Assembly: GCF_001687565.2 (NCBI RefSeq)
Contig: NZ_CP016534.2
Location: forward strand, 1,802,501-1,866,500
Source: Planococcus antarcticus DSM 14505
GTDB taxonomy: Bacteria; Bacillota; Bacilli; Bacillales_A; Planococcaceae
Length of the DNA stretch: 64,000 nucleotides
Direction: 5' to 3'
The position numbers were made by a program, and so were the translations under genes. Positions 8,662-18,458 of the stretch are shown here, one piece after another; positions within the stretch are counted from its first letter, which is position 1; each line of letters opens with the position of its first letter. The notes under the pieces are model-generated. The model was not told where the DNA came from. It did no database searches and saw only the letters and a list, made by a program, of their open reading frames with translations.

Positions 8662-9170
8662 ATGGAGATTTCAGTAAACTTAATAAACGAAAGTGATGCA
8701 GAAAAATTATTAGAATTTGAGATAGAAAATAGAACATTTTTTGAGAAAATGGTGCCGAGTAGAGGAGAGGACTACTATAGTTGGCAGGTTTTTAGCGGCA
8801 GACATCGAAAATTATTAAAAGAACAAGAAAGTGGCAACTCTCGCTTTTACCTCGTGAAAGATATTATGGGAACATTCTCGGTAGAGTTAATCTAGTTGAT
8901 ATTGATATAACTACTAACACTGCAGAATTAGGTTTAAGAATAGGAGATATCTATACAGGGCAAGGGATTGGCTATAGAGCCGTAAAAAAACTATTAACTG
9001 GGGATTTATCTTTAGAGAAAATATATGCAAAAACAACCATTGTTAATATAGCATCTCAAAAAGTGTTGAGGAAAATCGGCTCTAATCAAAAGGGAATTAG
9101 CGATGAAGAGTTTGAAATGAATGGTCAAAAGATGAAGTTTATTCATTATTCCTGGGAAAAGAGCATTTAA
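8662..9170 (+). pseudogene. RimJ/RimL-type GNAT acetyltransferase with a frameshift
   Basis: The first frame (77 codons) ends at 8895. The following +1 frame continues as GRVNLVDIDI, then ELGLRIGDIYTGQGIG and AKTTIVNIASQKVLRKIG to a TAA at 9168. The two parts together form a complete RimL-like acetyltransferase of about 168 residues. The break lies near 8868-8878, where one base seems missing in an ACATTCTCGGT context. RimJ/RimL relatives acetylate protein N-termini or small amines. Confidence 0.8.
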
Positions 9171-9250
9171 GTTCCATGAAAATGAGGAGTTCATGTTTTG
9201 CGGGTAAGTAATTTACTTCTAAAAAAAGATGGTTTAAAGGGGATGTTATA

Positions 9251-9640
9251 GTGAGTACAACAATTGCTGTAATTGCAGACGTGCATGGCAACATTGCGGC
9301 TTTGCATGCGGTATTGGATGAAATAGACGACAATCCCGACATTGAACATATTTACTGTATTGGAGATATGGTTGGTATTGGCTATGAAACCAATGAAGTG
9401 CTAGATCTGTTATTTTCGAGGACTGATACATCCTTTGTAATTGGAAATCATGCGACCATTAAAATAACCGCAGAAGATCTTGTGGTCGAGTTGAGAAGTG
9501 TACCTTACAAAAATCACGGCTTCTTATTGGGCTATGAATTTTTAGCAGTTCCAGAGGAAATTTATGAGCATTGCTTTTTTTATATCGATTCCCCGTATTC
9601 ATATCAACCAAAGCAATTGCGATGGAAGCAACCATTATAA
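9251..9640 (+). pseudogene. Calcineurin-like metallophosphoesterase with internal deletion
   Basis: The N-terminal part has the metal-site motifs of a YfcE-type phosphoesterase: ADVHGN, GDMVGIG and GNH (here followed by Ala where Asp is usual). The sequence then jumps to a stretch (VELRSVPYKNHGFLLGYE) that I would expect near the C-terminus of such a protein. A full member has about 240 residues, so roughly 110-120 residues including the later His ligands are missing. The tail runs into the convergent DUF3784 gene. The product cannot be catalytic as it stands. Confidence 0.7.
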
Positions 9641-9893
9641 AAATCCCGATGTTTACTAACCAATGTAGTTGAAGAATCACTCCCATAAAAATGAAGCCAA
9701 TTGAGAACGTAACAATGAGCAGTATTTGCTCTGTCGCTTTACACAAAGCCACTGCATCATACTTCGCCTTTTCTTCAGCAGGCATCGTATTATAACCCAC
9801 GATAAGAATAGCGCCTTTTCCCTGCAGTAAAATGAGACTCATGATAAGAAACAGAAACATTAACGCAAGTGGAATAAGCATTTCAATCGTCAT
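9459..9893 (-). CDS. DUF3784-like membrane protein with an abnormal C-terminal extension
   Basis: From the ATG at 9893, preceded by AGGAGGTG, the protein has a membrane segment (about residues 5-22), the DUF3784-like stretch GYNTMPAEEKAKYD, and two further membrane segments ending near NTGNRYKK. In the family the protein normally ends about there; here it reads on for some 37 residues into sequence antisense to the phosphoesterase remnant. This suggests that a deletion fused the two convergent gene ends. Function of the family is unknown. Confidence 0.65.
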   Translation of the reverse strand: MTIEMLIPLALMFLFLIMSLILLQGKGAILIVGYNTMPAEEKAKYDAVALCKATEQILLIVTFSIGFIFMGVILQLHWLVNIGIFIMVASIAIALVDMNTGNRYKKSNAHKFPLELLKIHSPIRSRDFCKVHFSTRPQDLLRLF

Positions 9894-10070
9894 AAATGAT
9901 AAACACCTCCTCAGACGGAACAACTTATAGTTATCATATCGTTTCGTTTCTTATAAAGTTTCACTTTATTGACGTTTTGAATACAAGTTACTACACGTAA
10001 GTTGTACCAAGAGCATAGTTTTTGAAAACACACTTTGTTTACCTAGCTAAATTGCAGGGAAACACAGAAC

Positions 10071-10099
10071 TTAACGTTATTATTTAAATAGGCTATAAT
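10071..10099 (+). promoter_or_regulatory. Sigma-A-like promoter of gldA
   Basis: TTAACG, a 17-base spacer and a perfect TATAAT lie 27 bases before the gldA ATG. The -35 matches the consensus at four of six positions. Confidence 0.6.
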
Positions 10100-10125
10100 A
10101 CAAGATTTGAAAGGAGCAATTAATT

Positions 10126-11217
10126 ATGCAAAAGAAAGTATTTATTTCACCCAAAAAATATATCCAAGGTGCTGGGGTTCTTAGCGAAATTGGCGAGGAG
10201 GTAGCGAAAATCGGAAAAGCTCCGTTCGTGTTATCGGATAGCATTGTTTGGGAAATTACTGGAAATACTGTGAAAGAAAGTTTTGATGTAACCAACATAA
10301 CTTACATTTACGAAGAGTTTACCGGCGAGGCATCCAATACAGAAATTAATCGTCTGACTGAAGTCGGCAAAGATAAAGAAGCGGACGTCGTCATTGGCTT
10401 AGGCGGCGGTAAAACCATCGATACAGCAAAAGCCGTTGGCGATGCATTGGGCATTCCAGTTGTCGTGGCTCCAACTACCGCTTCAACAGACGCACCAACA
10501 AGCGCACTTTCTGTCATCTACTCAGATGAAGGCGTATTTGAAGGTTACAAATTCTATAATAAAAACCCGGAATTGGTTTTGATTGATTCCAAAGTGGTTG
10601 TGGGTGCACCGATCTTCTTGCTTGCTTCAGGCATGGGTGATGCGATGGCGACGCTCGTTGAAGTAAAAGCTTCACAGAAACGCAATTCCAATACAATGGC
10701 TGGCGGTAAAGCAACGCTCGCAGCAATTGCGATTGCTGAAAAAGCAGAAGAAATCCTGTTTGATCAAGGGATTGCGGCATACAAAGCAGCCAAGCAAAAA
10801 ATTGTGACTCCCCAAGTAGAAGCGATTATTGAAGCAAATACACTGTTGTCGGGATTAGGTTTTGAAAACGGTGGATTAGCCGCAGCTCATGCCATTCACA
10901 ACGGATTTACCGCATTAAAAGGGAACATTCACAAGTTGACCCACGGCCAGAAAGTGGCATACGGAGTCTTGACTCAATTGGTGCTCGAAGGCTATTCCGA
11001 AGAAGAAATCATGCGTTATGCTGACTTCTTTAAAGCAATCGAATTGCCTACCACATTGAAAGATCTTCATTTGGACGATGTAGCTTACGAAGATTTGTTG
11101 GAAGTCGGCAAATTGGCAACAGTGGAAGGCGAAACAACACACAATATGAATCCAGAACTGACGCCTGAACAAGTGGCAGATGCTATTTTGGCAGTAAATG
11201 CACTCACGACTGTCTAA
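10126..11217 (+). CDS. gldA: Glycerol dehydrogenase
   Basis: This 363-residue iron-family alcohol dehydrogenase oxidises glycerol to dihydroxyacetone with NAD+ and a bound Zn2+. The NAD-binding GLGGGKTIDTAKA, the TTASTDAPTSALS stretch and the metal ligands are visible: Asp in SGMGDAMAT, His in AHAIHNGF and His in LTHGQKVAYG. Length and motifs match bacterial GldA. It has its own promoter and a strong terminator and stands alone, with no dihydroxyacetone kinase nearby. A GAAAGGAGC site precedes the ATG. Confidence 0.95.
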   Translation: MQKKVFISPKKYIQGAGVLSEIGEEVAKIGKAPFVLSDSIVWEITGNTVKESFDVTNITYIYEEFTGEASNTEINRLTEVGKDKEADVVIGLGGGKTIDTAKAVGDALGIPVVVAPTTASTDAPTSALSVIYSDEGVFEGYKFYNKNPELVLIDSKVVVGAPIFLLASGMGDAMATLVEVKASQKRNSNTMAGGKATLAAIAIAEKAEEILFDQGIAAYKAAKQKIVTPQVEAIIEANTLLSGLGFENGGLAAAHAIHNGFTALKGNIHKLTHGQKVAYGVLTQLVLEGYSEEEIMRYADFFKAIELPTTLKDLHLDDVAYEDLLEVGKLATVEGETTHNMNPELTPEQVADAILAVNALTTV

Positions 11218-11293
11218 TTCTTGGTCGATTATATGTAGGAGTCGTATTTAGCCAAACTGTTTTCAATAAGATGCAAGTTTAGTATTGACTAAA

Positions 11294-11335
11294 CAAGAAC
11301 CCCTTTTGGATTTTATAGTCCAGAAGGGGTTCTTG
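11294..11335 (+). terminator. Terminator after gldA
   Basis: CAAGAACCCCTT pairs perfectly with AAGGGGTTCTTG across an 18-base internal region that itself pairs partly; TAATTTTATT follows. It sits 77 bases after the gldA stop. Confidence 0.8.
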
Positions 11336-11696
11336 TAATTTTATTGAAAGCACAAAAAATCTTTGATGAATTCATCTATTTACTGAATGATCGATCATAT
11401 TTTACAGACGTATAAATTCAAAGCAAAGAAGTCCGAGGCATGCACATAGAAAAAATAAGAACTTCCGAGTTGATCGATTATTGGAGGGGATAAACGATAC
11501 TTGTCTTTGATGTGCTCGCTTAGCAGAAATGACGCATTTTTTTACAGTATATTCTCGCATTTGTTTGGGGAATTATCATTATCGAATTCCAATGAAAAGC
11601 ATTCGGATCGATTAATGAAAATTGAAACTCTTTTTTGAAACTATCGGATCACTCTTTTCGTATAGATATTTAAATGAATAAAAGGAAAGGTGAAAA

Positions 11697-11996
11697 ATGG
11701 ACTCCCACTCGCAAAAAGCGTCACACAAAGAAGCTGATGCACCAAAACCGAACAGGATGAAAACCCTTATGAATTTATATGGTGTTTTTCTTTTTCTAGG
11801 TTTGCTGGTCTCTATTCATGCTCACGAGATTAGTGACATAGAAGGGTTCTTACTTTTCATTCTGATCATCAGTTTGCTTTATTTCCTATTGTTAAATCTG
11901 TATTTTAAAAGCGTTCTAGGAAGAAAAGTGGTTTTTATTACCCTTTGTCTCATTGCTGTGATCAGCCTGTTTATGGTGTTCTACACAGCAGTTTAA
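11697..11996 (+). CDS. Small membrane protein, unknown
   Basis: The 99-residue protein has a charged N-terminus (about 20 residues) and three hydrophobic segments (about 26-40, 50-68 and 77-97). AAAGGTG precedes the ATG. No family was recognised. Its stop lies about 20 bases before the start of a HEAT-repeat gene on the same strand, so the two are probably co-transcribed. Confidence 0.6.
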   Translation: MDSHSQKASHKEADAPKPNRMKTLMNLYGVFLFLGLLVSIHAHEISDIEGFLLFILIISLLYFLLLNLYFKSVLGRKVVFITLCLIAVISLFMVFYTAV

Positions 11997-12013
11997 AAGA
12001 GGAGTTGAACTTT

Positions 12014-12748
12014 TTGATCATGGATACAAAGCAAAAAATAACAGCAATCCAAAATTTGTTGGCACACGGTGAACCAGATGCCTTTCAGGAAATAGCTGCA
12101 TATTTAACAGTTGATGATCGAGAGGTCAGAATAACGGCCATTGGAGTTTTAGGCGAATTGCCAATCAACGCAACGATCAAATCCACTCTTCTGCCCTTGA
12201 CGGAAGATCCGGATGAAGAAATTCGTTACTTGGTACTTGAAGCATTGTGGGGGTATGTCGGGGAAGATGTTTTCAACGCGTACATCAGACGCCTGAAAGA
12301 CTCAGACGAATTGGTGCGTATATCCGCTATAAAAGGCTTAGGTGAACTGAGAGATATCCGAGCAGAAAGATACCTTATTGAGTCTCTAGTTGATGAGGAA
12401 GAAATTGTCCGCAGAGATGCGGCAGAAGGACTTGGCAAAATTGGAGCCACAACAGCCATTCCTGTGCTGCAAACCCAACTTCAGCAGGAAACGAGCAGTT
12501 TAGCAAAAGTAGGTTTCTATACCGGATTGTACTTGTTGGGGTCCAAAATGCATTTGAAATCACTACTGAATTTATTGAGCGATCCATCCTATGTAGTAAG
12601 ATGTGCTGTCGCCAATAGTGTGGCGATCTTAGCCGACCACGAGAACGAAAAGGGGATCAAAAAGGCTCTGCAAGTAGCATTAAGAAGGGAGCCGACGATT
12701 GCTGCTCAATCTACACTGCAACGAGTATTGGATGAACTAAGCTCATAA
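12014..12748 (+). CDS. HEAT-repeat (PBS-lyase-like) protein
   Basis: The protein (about 244 residues) is built from tandem HEAT/PBS-lyase-type repeats, for example VRISAIKGLGELRD, VRRDAAEGLGKIG and VRCAVANSVAILAD, each about 30 residues. Such soluble helical solenoids usually bind other proteins; no enzymatic motif is seen. GAGGAG lies 9 bases before a TTG at 12014 and 15 before an ATG at 12020, so the start is one of these. It probably shares a transcript with the upstream membrane protein. Confidence 0.75.
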   Translation: MIMDTKQKITAIQNLLAHGEPDAFQEIAAYLTVDDREVRITAIGVLGELPINATIKSTLLPLTEDPDEEIRYLVLEALWGYVGEDVFNAYIRRLKDSDELVRISAIKGLGELRDIRAERYLIESLVDEEEIVRRDAAEGLGKIGATTAIPVLQTQLQQETSSLAKVGFYTGLYLLGSKMHLKSLLNLLSDPSYVVRCAVANSVAILADHENEKGIKKALQVALRREPTIAAQSTLQRVLDELSS

Positions 12749-12830
12749 TATGATAGCAATCTATTGACCAACCAGTTGCTCTCAATTTCTATTCACAGAA
12801 AAATAGCGTACTTTAATTGGAGGTGAACAT

Positions 12831-13409
12831 ATGGAATTGATTTTTATTCGCCATGGTCAGGGCGAGCACACAGTGAATTTGCCTGACAGCCTTCAACGGG
12901 CCAATCCTTCACTAACAATTAACGGAATTAGTCAAGCTGAGAGATTAAAATCCTCACTTCCGTTAACTGCTAAAGATGTGTTAATTGTCAGCCCAACTCT
13001 TAGAACCCTCCAAACGGCTTCGATATGGAGCGGGAATATTGCTTGCCGCAAAATCGTACATCCTCTACTAGCACCACGTATATTTCCAGCCCGAATGGGT
13101 GCCGCTACATTGCCATGTGATGAATTGCTAGATTTAGAAAGGCTTCAAAATGAATTTGGAAACTTTACGGCTGCAGCGAATGTTGCGCACTCTTTGTGGT
13201 CAAAAGGCATTAACACACTTTCTGAAGACGAATTTAGCTCTTTGGCCGAGCAGTTTATAGGCTTTTGCCGAAACTTTAAACGCGGGAGAATTTACTTAGT
13301 CACACATGATGGTACCATCACTTCTTATCGGAAAACGATTCTCGGTCAAGCATTTACAAGAGAAGACTTTCTAGGAGAGACAGAATGGATTCAACTGGTG
13401 GTTGAGTAA
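12831..13409 (+). CDS. Histidine phosphatase family (phosphoglycerate mutase-like) protein
   Basis: The 192-residue protein has the catalytic RHGQ motif at residues 7-10, a second arginine in SPTLRTLQTA and the second catalytic histidine in LVTHDGTI near residue 162. These define the phosphohistidine phosphatase/mutase fold. The substrate is unknown. Ribosome binding site TTGGAGGTG precedes the ATG. No operon partner is evident; a convergent membrane protein gene follows. Confidence 0.85.
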   Translation: MELIFIRHGQGEHTVNLPDSLQRANPSLTINGISQAERLKSSLPLTAKDVLIVSPTLRTLQTASIWSGNIACRKIVHPLLAPRIFPARMGAATLPCDELLDLERLQNEFGNFTAAANVAHSLWSKGINTLSEDEFSSLAEQFIGFCRNFKRGRIYLVTHDGTITSYRKTILGQAFTREDFLGETEWIQLVVE

Positions 13410-13493
13410 TGAATGTTTAAAATTAAAAATGAAATAGCTGGGTCGACTGGATTTCAACAATTAGGATCTAAAGACTTACTAGTAGAAATCATG

Positions 13494-13772
13494 TTAGGCG
13501 TCGCGAACATTTTTAGAGGTATAACCTACATATAAAAAGATGAATCCACAAATTAAGGTAGCCACTGCATAGCCCAAGCCCGCAACTCCTCCTGCAATTC
13601 CGTCACCTGTGAGAGTGCCGACTGTTCTAGTTGCAAGAAAGAAAACCAATATAGGAAGCAGAAAAGCGGTAATATAACCTGAATGGATCCATCTATGCCG
13701 TTGGTTTCCGGCAAATTTATTGACAGAATAACTTAACAAGGCAATATAACTTACAAAAATCAAAATATCCAC
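13494..13772 (-). CDS. Small membrane protein, unknown
   Basis: The 92-residue protein has three hydrophobic segments (about 2-20, 32-50 and 62-84). GGAAGGAG precedes the ATG with good spacing. I do not recognise the family. It is the most downstream of three minus-strand genes for small membrane proteins. Confidence 0.6.
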   Translation of the reverse strand: MDILIFVSYIALLSYSVNKFAGNQRHRWIHSGYITAFLLPILVFFLATRTVGTLTGDGIAGGVAGLGYAVATLICGFIFLYVGYTSKNVRDA

Positions 13773-13865
13773 TTTAAAACTCCTTCCGTTATCTACTTAA
13801 TTCAACATTAAGAGTAAATGAAGCCAATACGCAGTAGATAGAAATAGTAAAGATGCGTACCTGTA

Positions 13866-14051
13866 TTAAAACTGGAATCTTTGAGCCAAGTAGTAATAAA
13901 CACTGATTACTAGACTGCCCATAAGTGAACTAACTATTATTCTAAAGCCAGTCTTTTTTGAAAAACTGTTTCGGGTGATTAAAAATTCTCCAGCTACATG
14001 CAGAAATGCCATAAGTATGAATATGATAAAGAAAATAATGATAAAGTGCAT
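13866..14051 (-). CDS. Small membrane protein, unknown
   Basis: About 61 residues with two membrane segments (HFIIIFFIIFILMAF and IIVSSLMGSLVISVYYY). The ATG at 14051 follows GGGGAGA at close spacing; a TTG at 14069 in the same frame would add six residues and cannot be excluded. No family recognised. Confidence 0.5.
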   Translation of the reverse strand: MHFIIIFFIIFILMAFLHVAGEFLITRNSFSKKTGFRIIVSSLMGSLVISVYYYLAQRFQF

Positions 14052-14098
14052 GTTCTCTCCCCATTTCAATTTTTCTTAGATTGCATTTACAGCGTAAA

Positions 14099-14284
14099 TT
14101 AAGAATGCTTGTTTTTCATCGGAAGCTTGTCTGTATAGCCGATAAAGAAGCCAGTAATAAATGCAAACGGCATAATATTGTCAAACCACTCAAATGAACC
14201 CCGGTTTTTATGATCGAGATCAACTAAAGTAATAAGCATTACTCTAATAGAAATTATGTAGAAATAGGGACAATCAAGTTTCAT
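14099..14284 (-). CDS. Small hypothetical membrane-associated protein
   Basis: About 61 residues with one clear hydrophobic segment (IMPFAFITGFFIGY). The ATG at 14284 has AAGGAGA 7 bases upstream, which decides against the in-frame ATG at 14317. It lies upstream of the other two minus-strand membrane protein genes. No family recognised. Confidence 0.5.
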   Translation of the reverse strand: MKLDCPYFYIISIRVMLITLVDLDHKNRGSFEWFDNIMPFAFITGFFIGYTDKLPMKNKHS

Positions 14285-14747
14285 GATGTATCTCCTTGTA
14301 TTACTTGAAAAGTTCATATGAATTATCGTCTCCTTAACATATACCTGTTGATTTCCAATAAAGTTTCATTATATTTAGAGGAAAATGTAATTTAATAAGT
14401 TAAGTACAATTAGAAACTTAATTTCTTTTCAATAATTTACATTACTTATTCACTTGGAGCTACTATTGTTTTGCAAAAAATTTATAAAAAATGAAAAATT
14501 GCAACCGGAAAAACAACTCTTCTAACCACACATCCTCAGCAATCGAACTGTCTACCATTTGACCGATACCCAATGAAAAAACGATATCCAAATTTCAGCT
14601 TCTACATATCAAACGAAGTTATAAACATATTCAACTTGTTCATTCAAGAAAGAAGTGGTAAGTTTAATATTATATTTTTTAAATAGTAATGATTACGTTT
14701 AAAGGTTCACCTAAAATGAAACTATGAAAGAAAGGAGAAAGTGATTA
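14285..14747. other. AT-rich divergent intergenic region
   Basis: About 460 AT-rich bases separate minus-strand small genes from a plus-strand flavoprotein pseudogene. The last bases hold its AAAGGAGAAAG ribosome binding site. No gene or clear operator was seen. Confidence 0.5.
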
Positions 14748-15922
14748 ATGTACAAATGGATAGTTGTAGGTGGAGGAGTCCAAGGAATAACCATAACCAG
14801 TTACTTATTGAAGAAGCAAAAAGTCAGTGCAGATAAGTTATTGATAATTGATCAGCACGCTGAGCCCTTAGCCAATTGGCATCGGTGCATAAACACCATT
14901 TCAATGCCTTTCCTGCGTTCGCCCGGAGTCCACCACCTGGATGTAAACCCATTCGGCTTGGAAGCTTTTGCGAAGAACAATGAATTGGACGACAGCGCTT
15001 CGTTTCTAGGAAGATTTAAACGTCCTTTTCTGTTGTTGTTTGAAGAACACTGCAATTGTTTGATTAAAGAATTGTCGCTGAAAAAGAGCTGGAAAAAGGG
15101 ATTGGTCGAACCCATCAATCAAAGTGCTGCAGGTTGGCAAATAAACATGAAAAACAATGGAACAGTAGAAGGTGAAAACTTGATATTGGCTATTGGGAAT
15201 AATGAACAATTATACTTGCCGAAATGGGCAGAAGCTTTTAAAAGAGTACCGAGGCACCCGTTTACCACATTTTTGACCCTACTCTACCGGAACTAGAAGA
15301 GTTGAAGCCGCCTTTTACAGTTATTGGCGGGGGCATTTCTGCCGTCCATTTAACACTCAAATTGAACAAAATGTTTCCACAGCAAGTGACACTGTTAAAA
15401 CAGAATCCTTTTAGGATCCATGATTTTGACAGCGATCCAGGATGGTTGGGACCGAAAAAGCAAACAGCTTTCCACAAAACGCATTGCTATCAAAACCGGC
15501 GCGAACAAATCATTAAGGCGCGCTATAAAGGATCGATTTCTCGCGATTTATATATAAAGCTGCTGCATCAACAACGGAAAAATACCAAACTCACTATGAA
15601 TGGAGAAGTTCATCAAGGTAAATTTGAAAAAGGCACCATAAAGCTTTACAATAAATCCAACCAATTGCTCCAGGAAAGCGGAACAGTTTTATTGGCCACT
15701 GGATTTCAGGCTATGTTGCCAGGTAAAGAGTGGCTGGCGCCAGCGATAGAAGATAACCACTTGAAATGCGCCAACAGCGGCTATCCTATTGTTGCTGAAA
15801 ATCTTCAATGGGGCCAAAGTTTATACGTGATGGGTGCATTGGCTGAACTGGAAATCGGACCAATCGCAAGAAATATTTCAGGAGCCCGCCAAGCAGCTGA
15901 ACGCATAACTCAAAATGTTTAA
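14748..15922 (+). pseudogene. FAD/NAD(P)-binding oxidoreductase (SidA/IucD-like) with a frameshift
   Basis: The N-terminal half has a dinucleotide-binding motif VVGGGVQGI, followed by SMPFLRSPGVHHLD as in uncharacterised flavoproteins related to ornithine/lysine N-hydroxylases. It ends at 15296. The next frame continues with a second nucleotide-binding motif VIGGGISAV and a C-terminal ATGF motif up to 15922. One base seems missing near 15260-15265; read across it, the sequence would give ...VYHIFDPTLPELEELKPP. The full protein would have about 391 residues. No siderophore genes are adjacent. Confidence 0.8.
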
Positions 15923-16087
15923 GCATCAGAAACGAAATAGTTTTTTAAGCAAGGAAATCCATATTGCTAAAGTTCTTGTTAACAGCATGGAGTAAAAAAT
16001 GAAAGAAATCTTTGAAATCAATAGTAGCCCTTCTACCAGCTTTTGAGATAGGGATCGAAACCTATAAACGCATAAGGAGAGAGTGGA

Positions 16088-16441
16088 ATGAGTGAACGAC
16101 TAATAGACTTTTTATGGAAGAGCGAAGTGGCAAGACTTCCACTGGAAAAAAGAAAACTCTATGAATTCGTCATTAGAGCGGAAGATGCGCTCGCAGAAAA
16201 AGCCGAGACAGCAGATGAATTCTGCAAGTTGTTGCTGGATGATTCGCCCGTAAATGCAGCGATGAGCCATTTCCAATGGCCTTACGAGAAAGTGGTCTTC
16301 ACAATCATGAAAACCGAGGAAGAACTTCACCAGAAAGTAGAGCTCCGGTTAAAAAAAGTGAAATGGATTAACTACAGCAGATCGATTAACTCCAAAGCTT
16401 CAAACAAAAACGGGGAATACCTATTCTTATTTATTAACTAA
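16088..16441 (+). CDS. Hypothetical protein
   Basis: The 117-residue soluble protein is rich in charged helical sequence (RLPLEKRKLYEFVIRAEDAL and KTEEELHQKVELRLKKV). AAGGAGAGAG precedes the ATG and a good terminator follows. No family was recognised with confidence. Confidence 0.55.
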   Translation: MSERLIDFLWKSEVARLPLEKRKLYEFVIRAEDALAEKAETADEFCKLLLDDSPVNAAMSHFQWPYEKVVFTIMKTEEELHQKVELRLKKVKWINYSRSINSKASNKNGEYLFLFIN

Positions 16442-16515
16442 CAGAGAATGTTGTATACGTTATCTACATATGGAGTAAGTATAGCCGTTGCTTTGTGCCA
16501 CTTGATGTTCAGTTC

Positions 16516-16551
16516 AAAAAAGCGCATTCGAGAAAATCGAATGCGCTTTTT
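16516..16551 (+). terminator. Terminator after the 16088 gene
   Basis: AAAAAGCGCATTCGA pairs with TCGAATGCGCTTTTT around a short A-rich loop; the stem is about 15 base pairs and both sides are A/T flanked, so it may act in both directions. Confidence 0.85.
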
Positions 16552-16573
16552 ATGACTAGCGGTATGCAAGTGT

Positions 16574-16737
16574 TTACTGATCTATTATTGCAAACGCAAC
16601 GAGTGTACCCTTGTCGCAAGAATCGAATCCGTTCTTCTCATAAAAATGCCGAATATTGGGGGCTTCTTCTGTAAGCAGCACTTTTTGTCAGACATCTTTA
16701 AATTTCTCTAAAACCCTGTCCATTAATCGAGTCGCAA
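16574..16737 (-). pseudogene. C-terminal fragment of a GNAT acetyltransferase
   Basis: Read on the minus strand, the sequence gives MDRVLEKFKDV, a stop, then QKVLLTEEAPNIRHFYEKNG, FDSCDKGTLVAFAIIDQ and a TAA. HFYEKNGF is the conserved GNAT C-terminal motif. The N-terminal half is absent because the frame ends where the Pnkp fragment on the opposite strand begins. It is dead: truncated and with an in-frame TGA. Confidence 0.6.
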
Positions 16738-18373
16738 ATCTATTCCTCTTAGAAGCAGCTTCCCATTACGTATTCAAAAAGAACGGAGCGCCGATTTTGG
16801 TCTGCACGCACGCAGGCATTAGAGATGCATTTATCGGTAAGCAATCCGAGGCCATCAGTGATTTTTGCCGCTACGGAGATACGGATGGATTTAACGACAA
16901 CGGCAAGCCTGTCCGGAAAGATTGGACTGTGGCTCATCAGAACAAGCTATTGATAGTTTGGGGACATGATCCCAAACCCAAGCCTTTACTGATCAACAAC
17001 ACTATCAACGTTGACCAGGGCGTTGTTTTTGGCGGGAAATTGACGGCTTATCGTTACCCAGAAAGAGAATTTGCAGCTGTAAAGGCAAAGCAAGATTATT
17101 CAGGGGCTGATGAAAATCCGTTGGCCGAGTGGGAAAAGAACCGATTAAACCCACCAAACCTTGCAAAATTTATCCAAGGCTACTCCGTATTGACGGAAGA
17201 GCTGGGAGAAGTGAAAATATTTCCAGAACAAGTGAAACCGGCAATCGATGCGGTATCTCACTTCACGGTTTCAATCGAACAATTGGTATATATTCCGCCA
17301 ACGATGAGCCCAACTCCAAAGGTCTCTGGACTGGCAGATTATCTTGAGCATCCGAAAGAAGCAATTGAGTATTACAGAAGCAATGGAATCCACACGATGA
17401 TCGCAGAAAAAAACACATGGGCAGCCGCGGCATTTTGTTGTTATTCAAAGACAAGCAAGCATCGTCAAAACACACTGGAATCGAATCATTGGGGACAATC
17501 TACACTAGAACCGGGAAGCGATTTTTCGACAGTGAAACAGAAGAACAGCTTCTTGTGCAGTTGAACAAAGACTTATTTGGCATGAATTACTTTGAACAAT
17601 ACGCAACAGATTATGTTCTCTTGGATGCGGAAATCATGCCATGGAACATAAAAGCGAAAGAACTAATCAGCAGCCAATACGCGCATGTAGCAGAAAATGC
17701 AATGGTGGACCGTTCGCTACTGAAAGCGAAATTGAGTGCGGCACTTGGAACCAATGAAAGCTTGCAGCTGTGGCTCGATGAGTACAAACAGAAGCTTGAA
17801 AATGCTCATGAATTTAATGAAGTGTTCCAGAAATACTGTTGGGATGTCGACTCGATCAACTCGATACAAATTGCCCCATTTCACGTGCTGGCACACAGCA
17901 ACAAGGCTTTCATCGACAAACCTCATACCTGGCATATGGAAATGACTCAGTTTCTTGCCAGTGAGTCTGAACTATTTGTGGAAACAGAATTCAAAATAAT
18001 AACAGATGAAGCTAGCGAAAATGACGTAATAAAGTGGTGGCAGGAAATAACAGAAGATGGCCATGAGGGCCTCATTATCAAACCAGAGTTTTTTATCGCC
18101 AAAAACAAAGGGAAACTGCTGCAGCCGGCCATTAAAGTAAGGGGCCGCAAATACTTACGAATCATTTACGGAATGGATTATTTAGAAGACAAAAACTTAG
18201 ACAGACTAAAAAACAGAAACACCAGCAAAAAACAGAAAATGGCGTTAAAGGAATTCGCGCTCGGTCTAGAAGGTCTGATTCGCTACACAAGTGGAGATTC
18301 GATCGAACGGGTTCATGAATGCAGTTTGGGGACACTTGCGATGGAGTCAGATCCTGTAGATCCCAGATTGTAA
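16738..18373 (+). pseudogene. pnkp: Bacterial polynucleotide kinase-phosphatase/ligase (Pnkp) remnant
   Basis: Only the second half of the phosphatase domain and the ligase domain remain. Phosphatase motifs are CTHAGIRDAFIG, RYGDTDGF, IVWGHDPKPKP and INNTINVDQGVVFGGKL. The ligase motif KHMGSR (nucleotidyl lysine) lies at about 17408-17425 and GLIIKPE and KVRGRKYLRIIYG follow. The kinase domain and the first metal-binding motifs are gone: about 540 of the usual ~850 residues remain. A frameshift falls in the A7 run at 17407-17413, right at motif I. In intact systems Pnkp with the Hen1 methyltransferase repairs cleaved RNA; no Hen1 is visible here. Confidence 0.82.
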
Positions 18374-18375
18374 CC

Positions 18376-18427
18376 AAGCCAAAAGGAGCCAGAAGCAGTT
18401 AAAGTCTTCTGGCTCTTTTTGGCTTTT
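18376..18427 (+). terminator. Terminator after the Pnkp remnant
   Basis: AAGCCAAAAGGAGCCAGAAG pairs with CTTCTGGCTCTTTTTGGCTT, giving an almost continuous ~20-bp stem followed by TTTATA. Confidence 0.75.
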
Positions 18428-18458
18428 ATAAGGATTTAGCACAGCGAAAGAGAGGATC

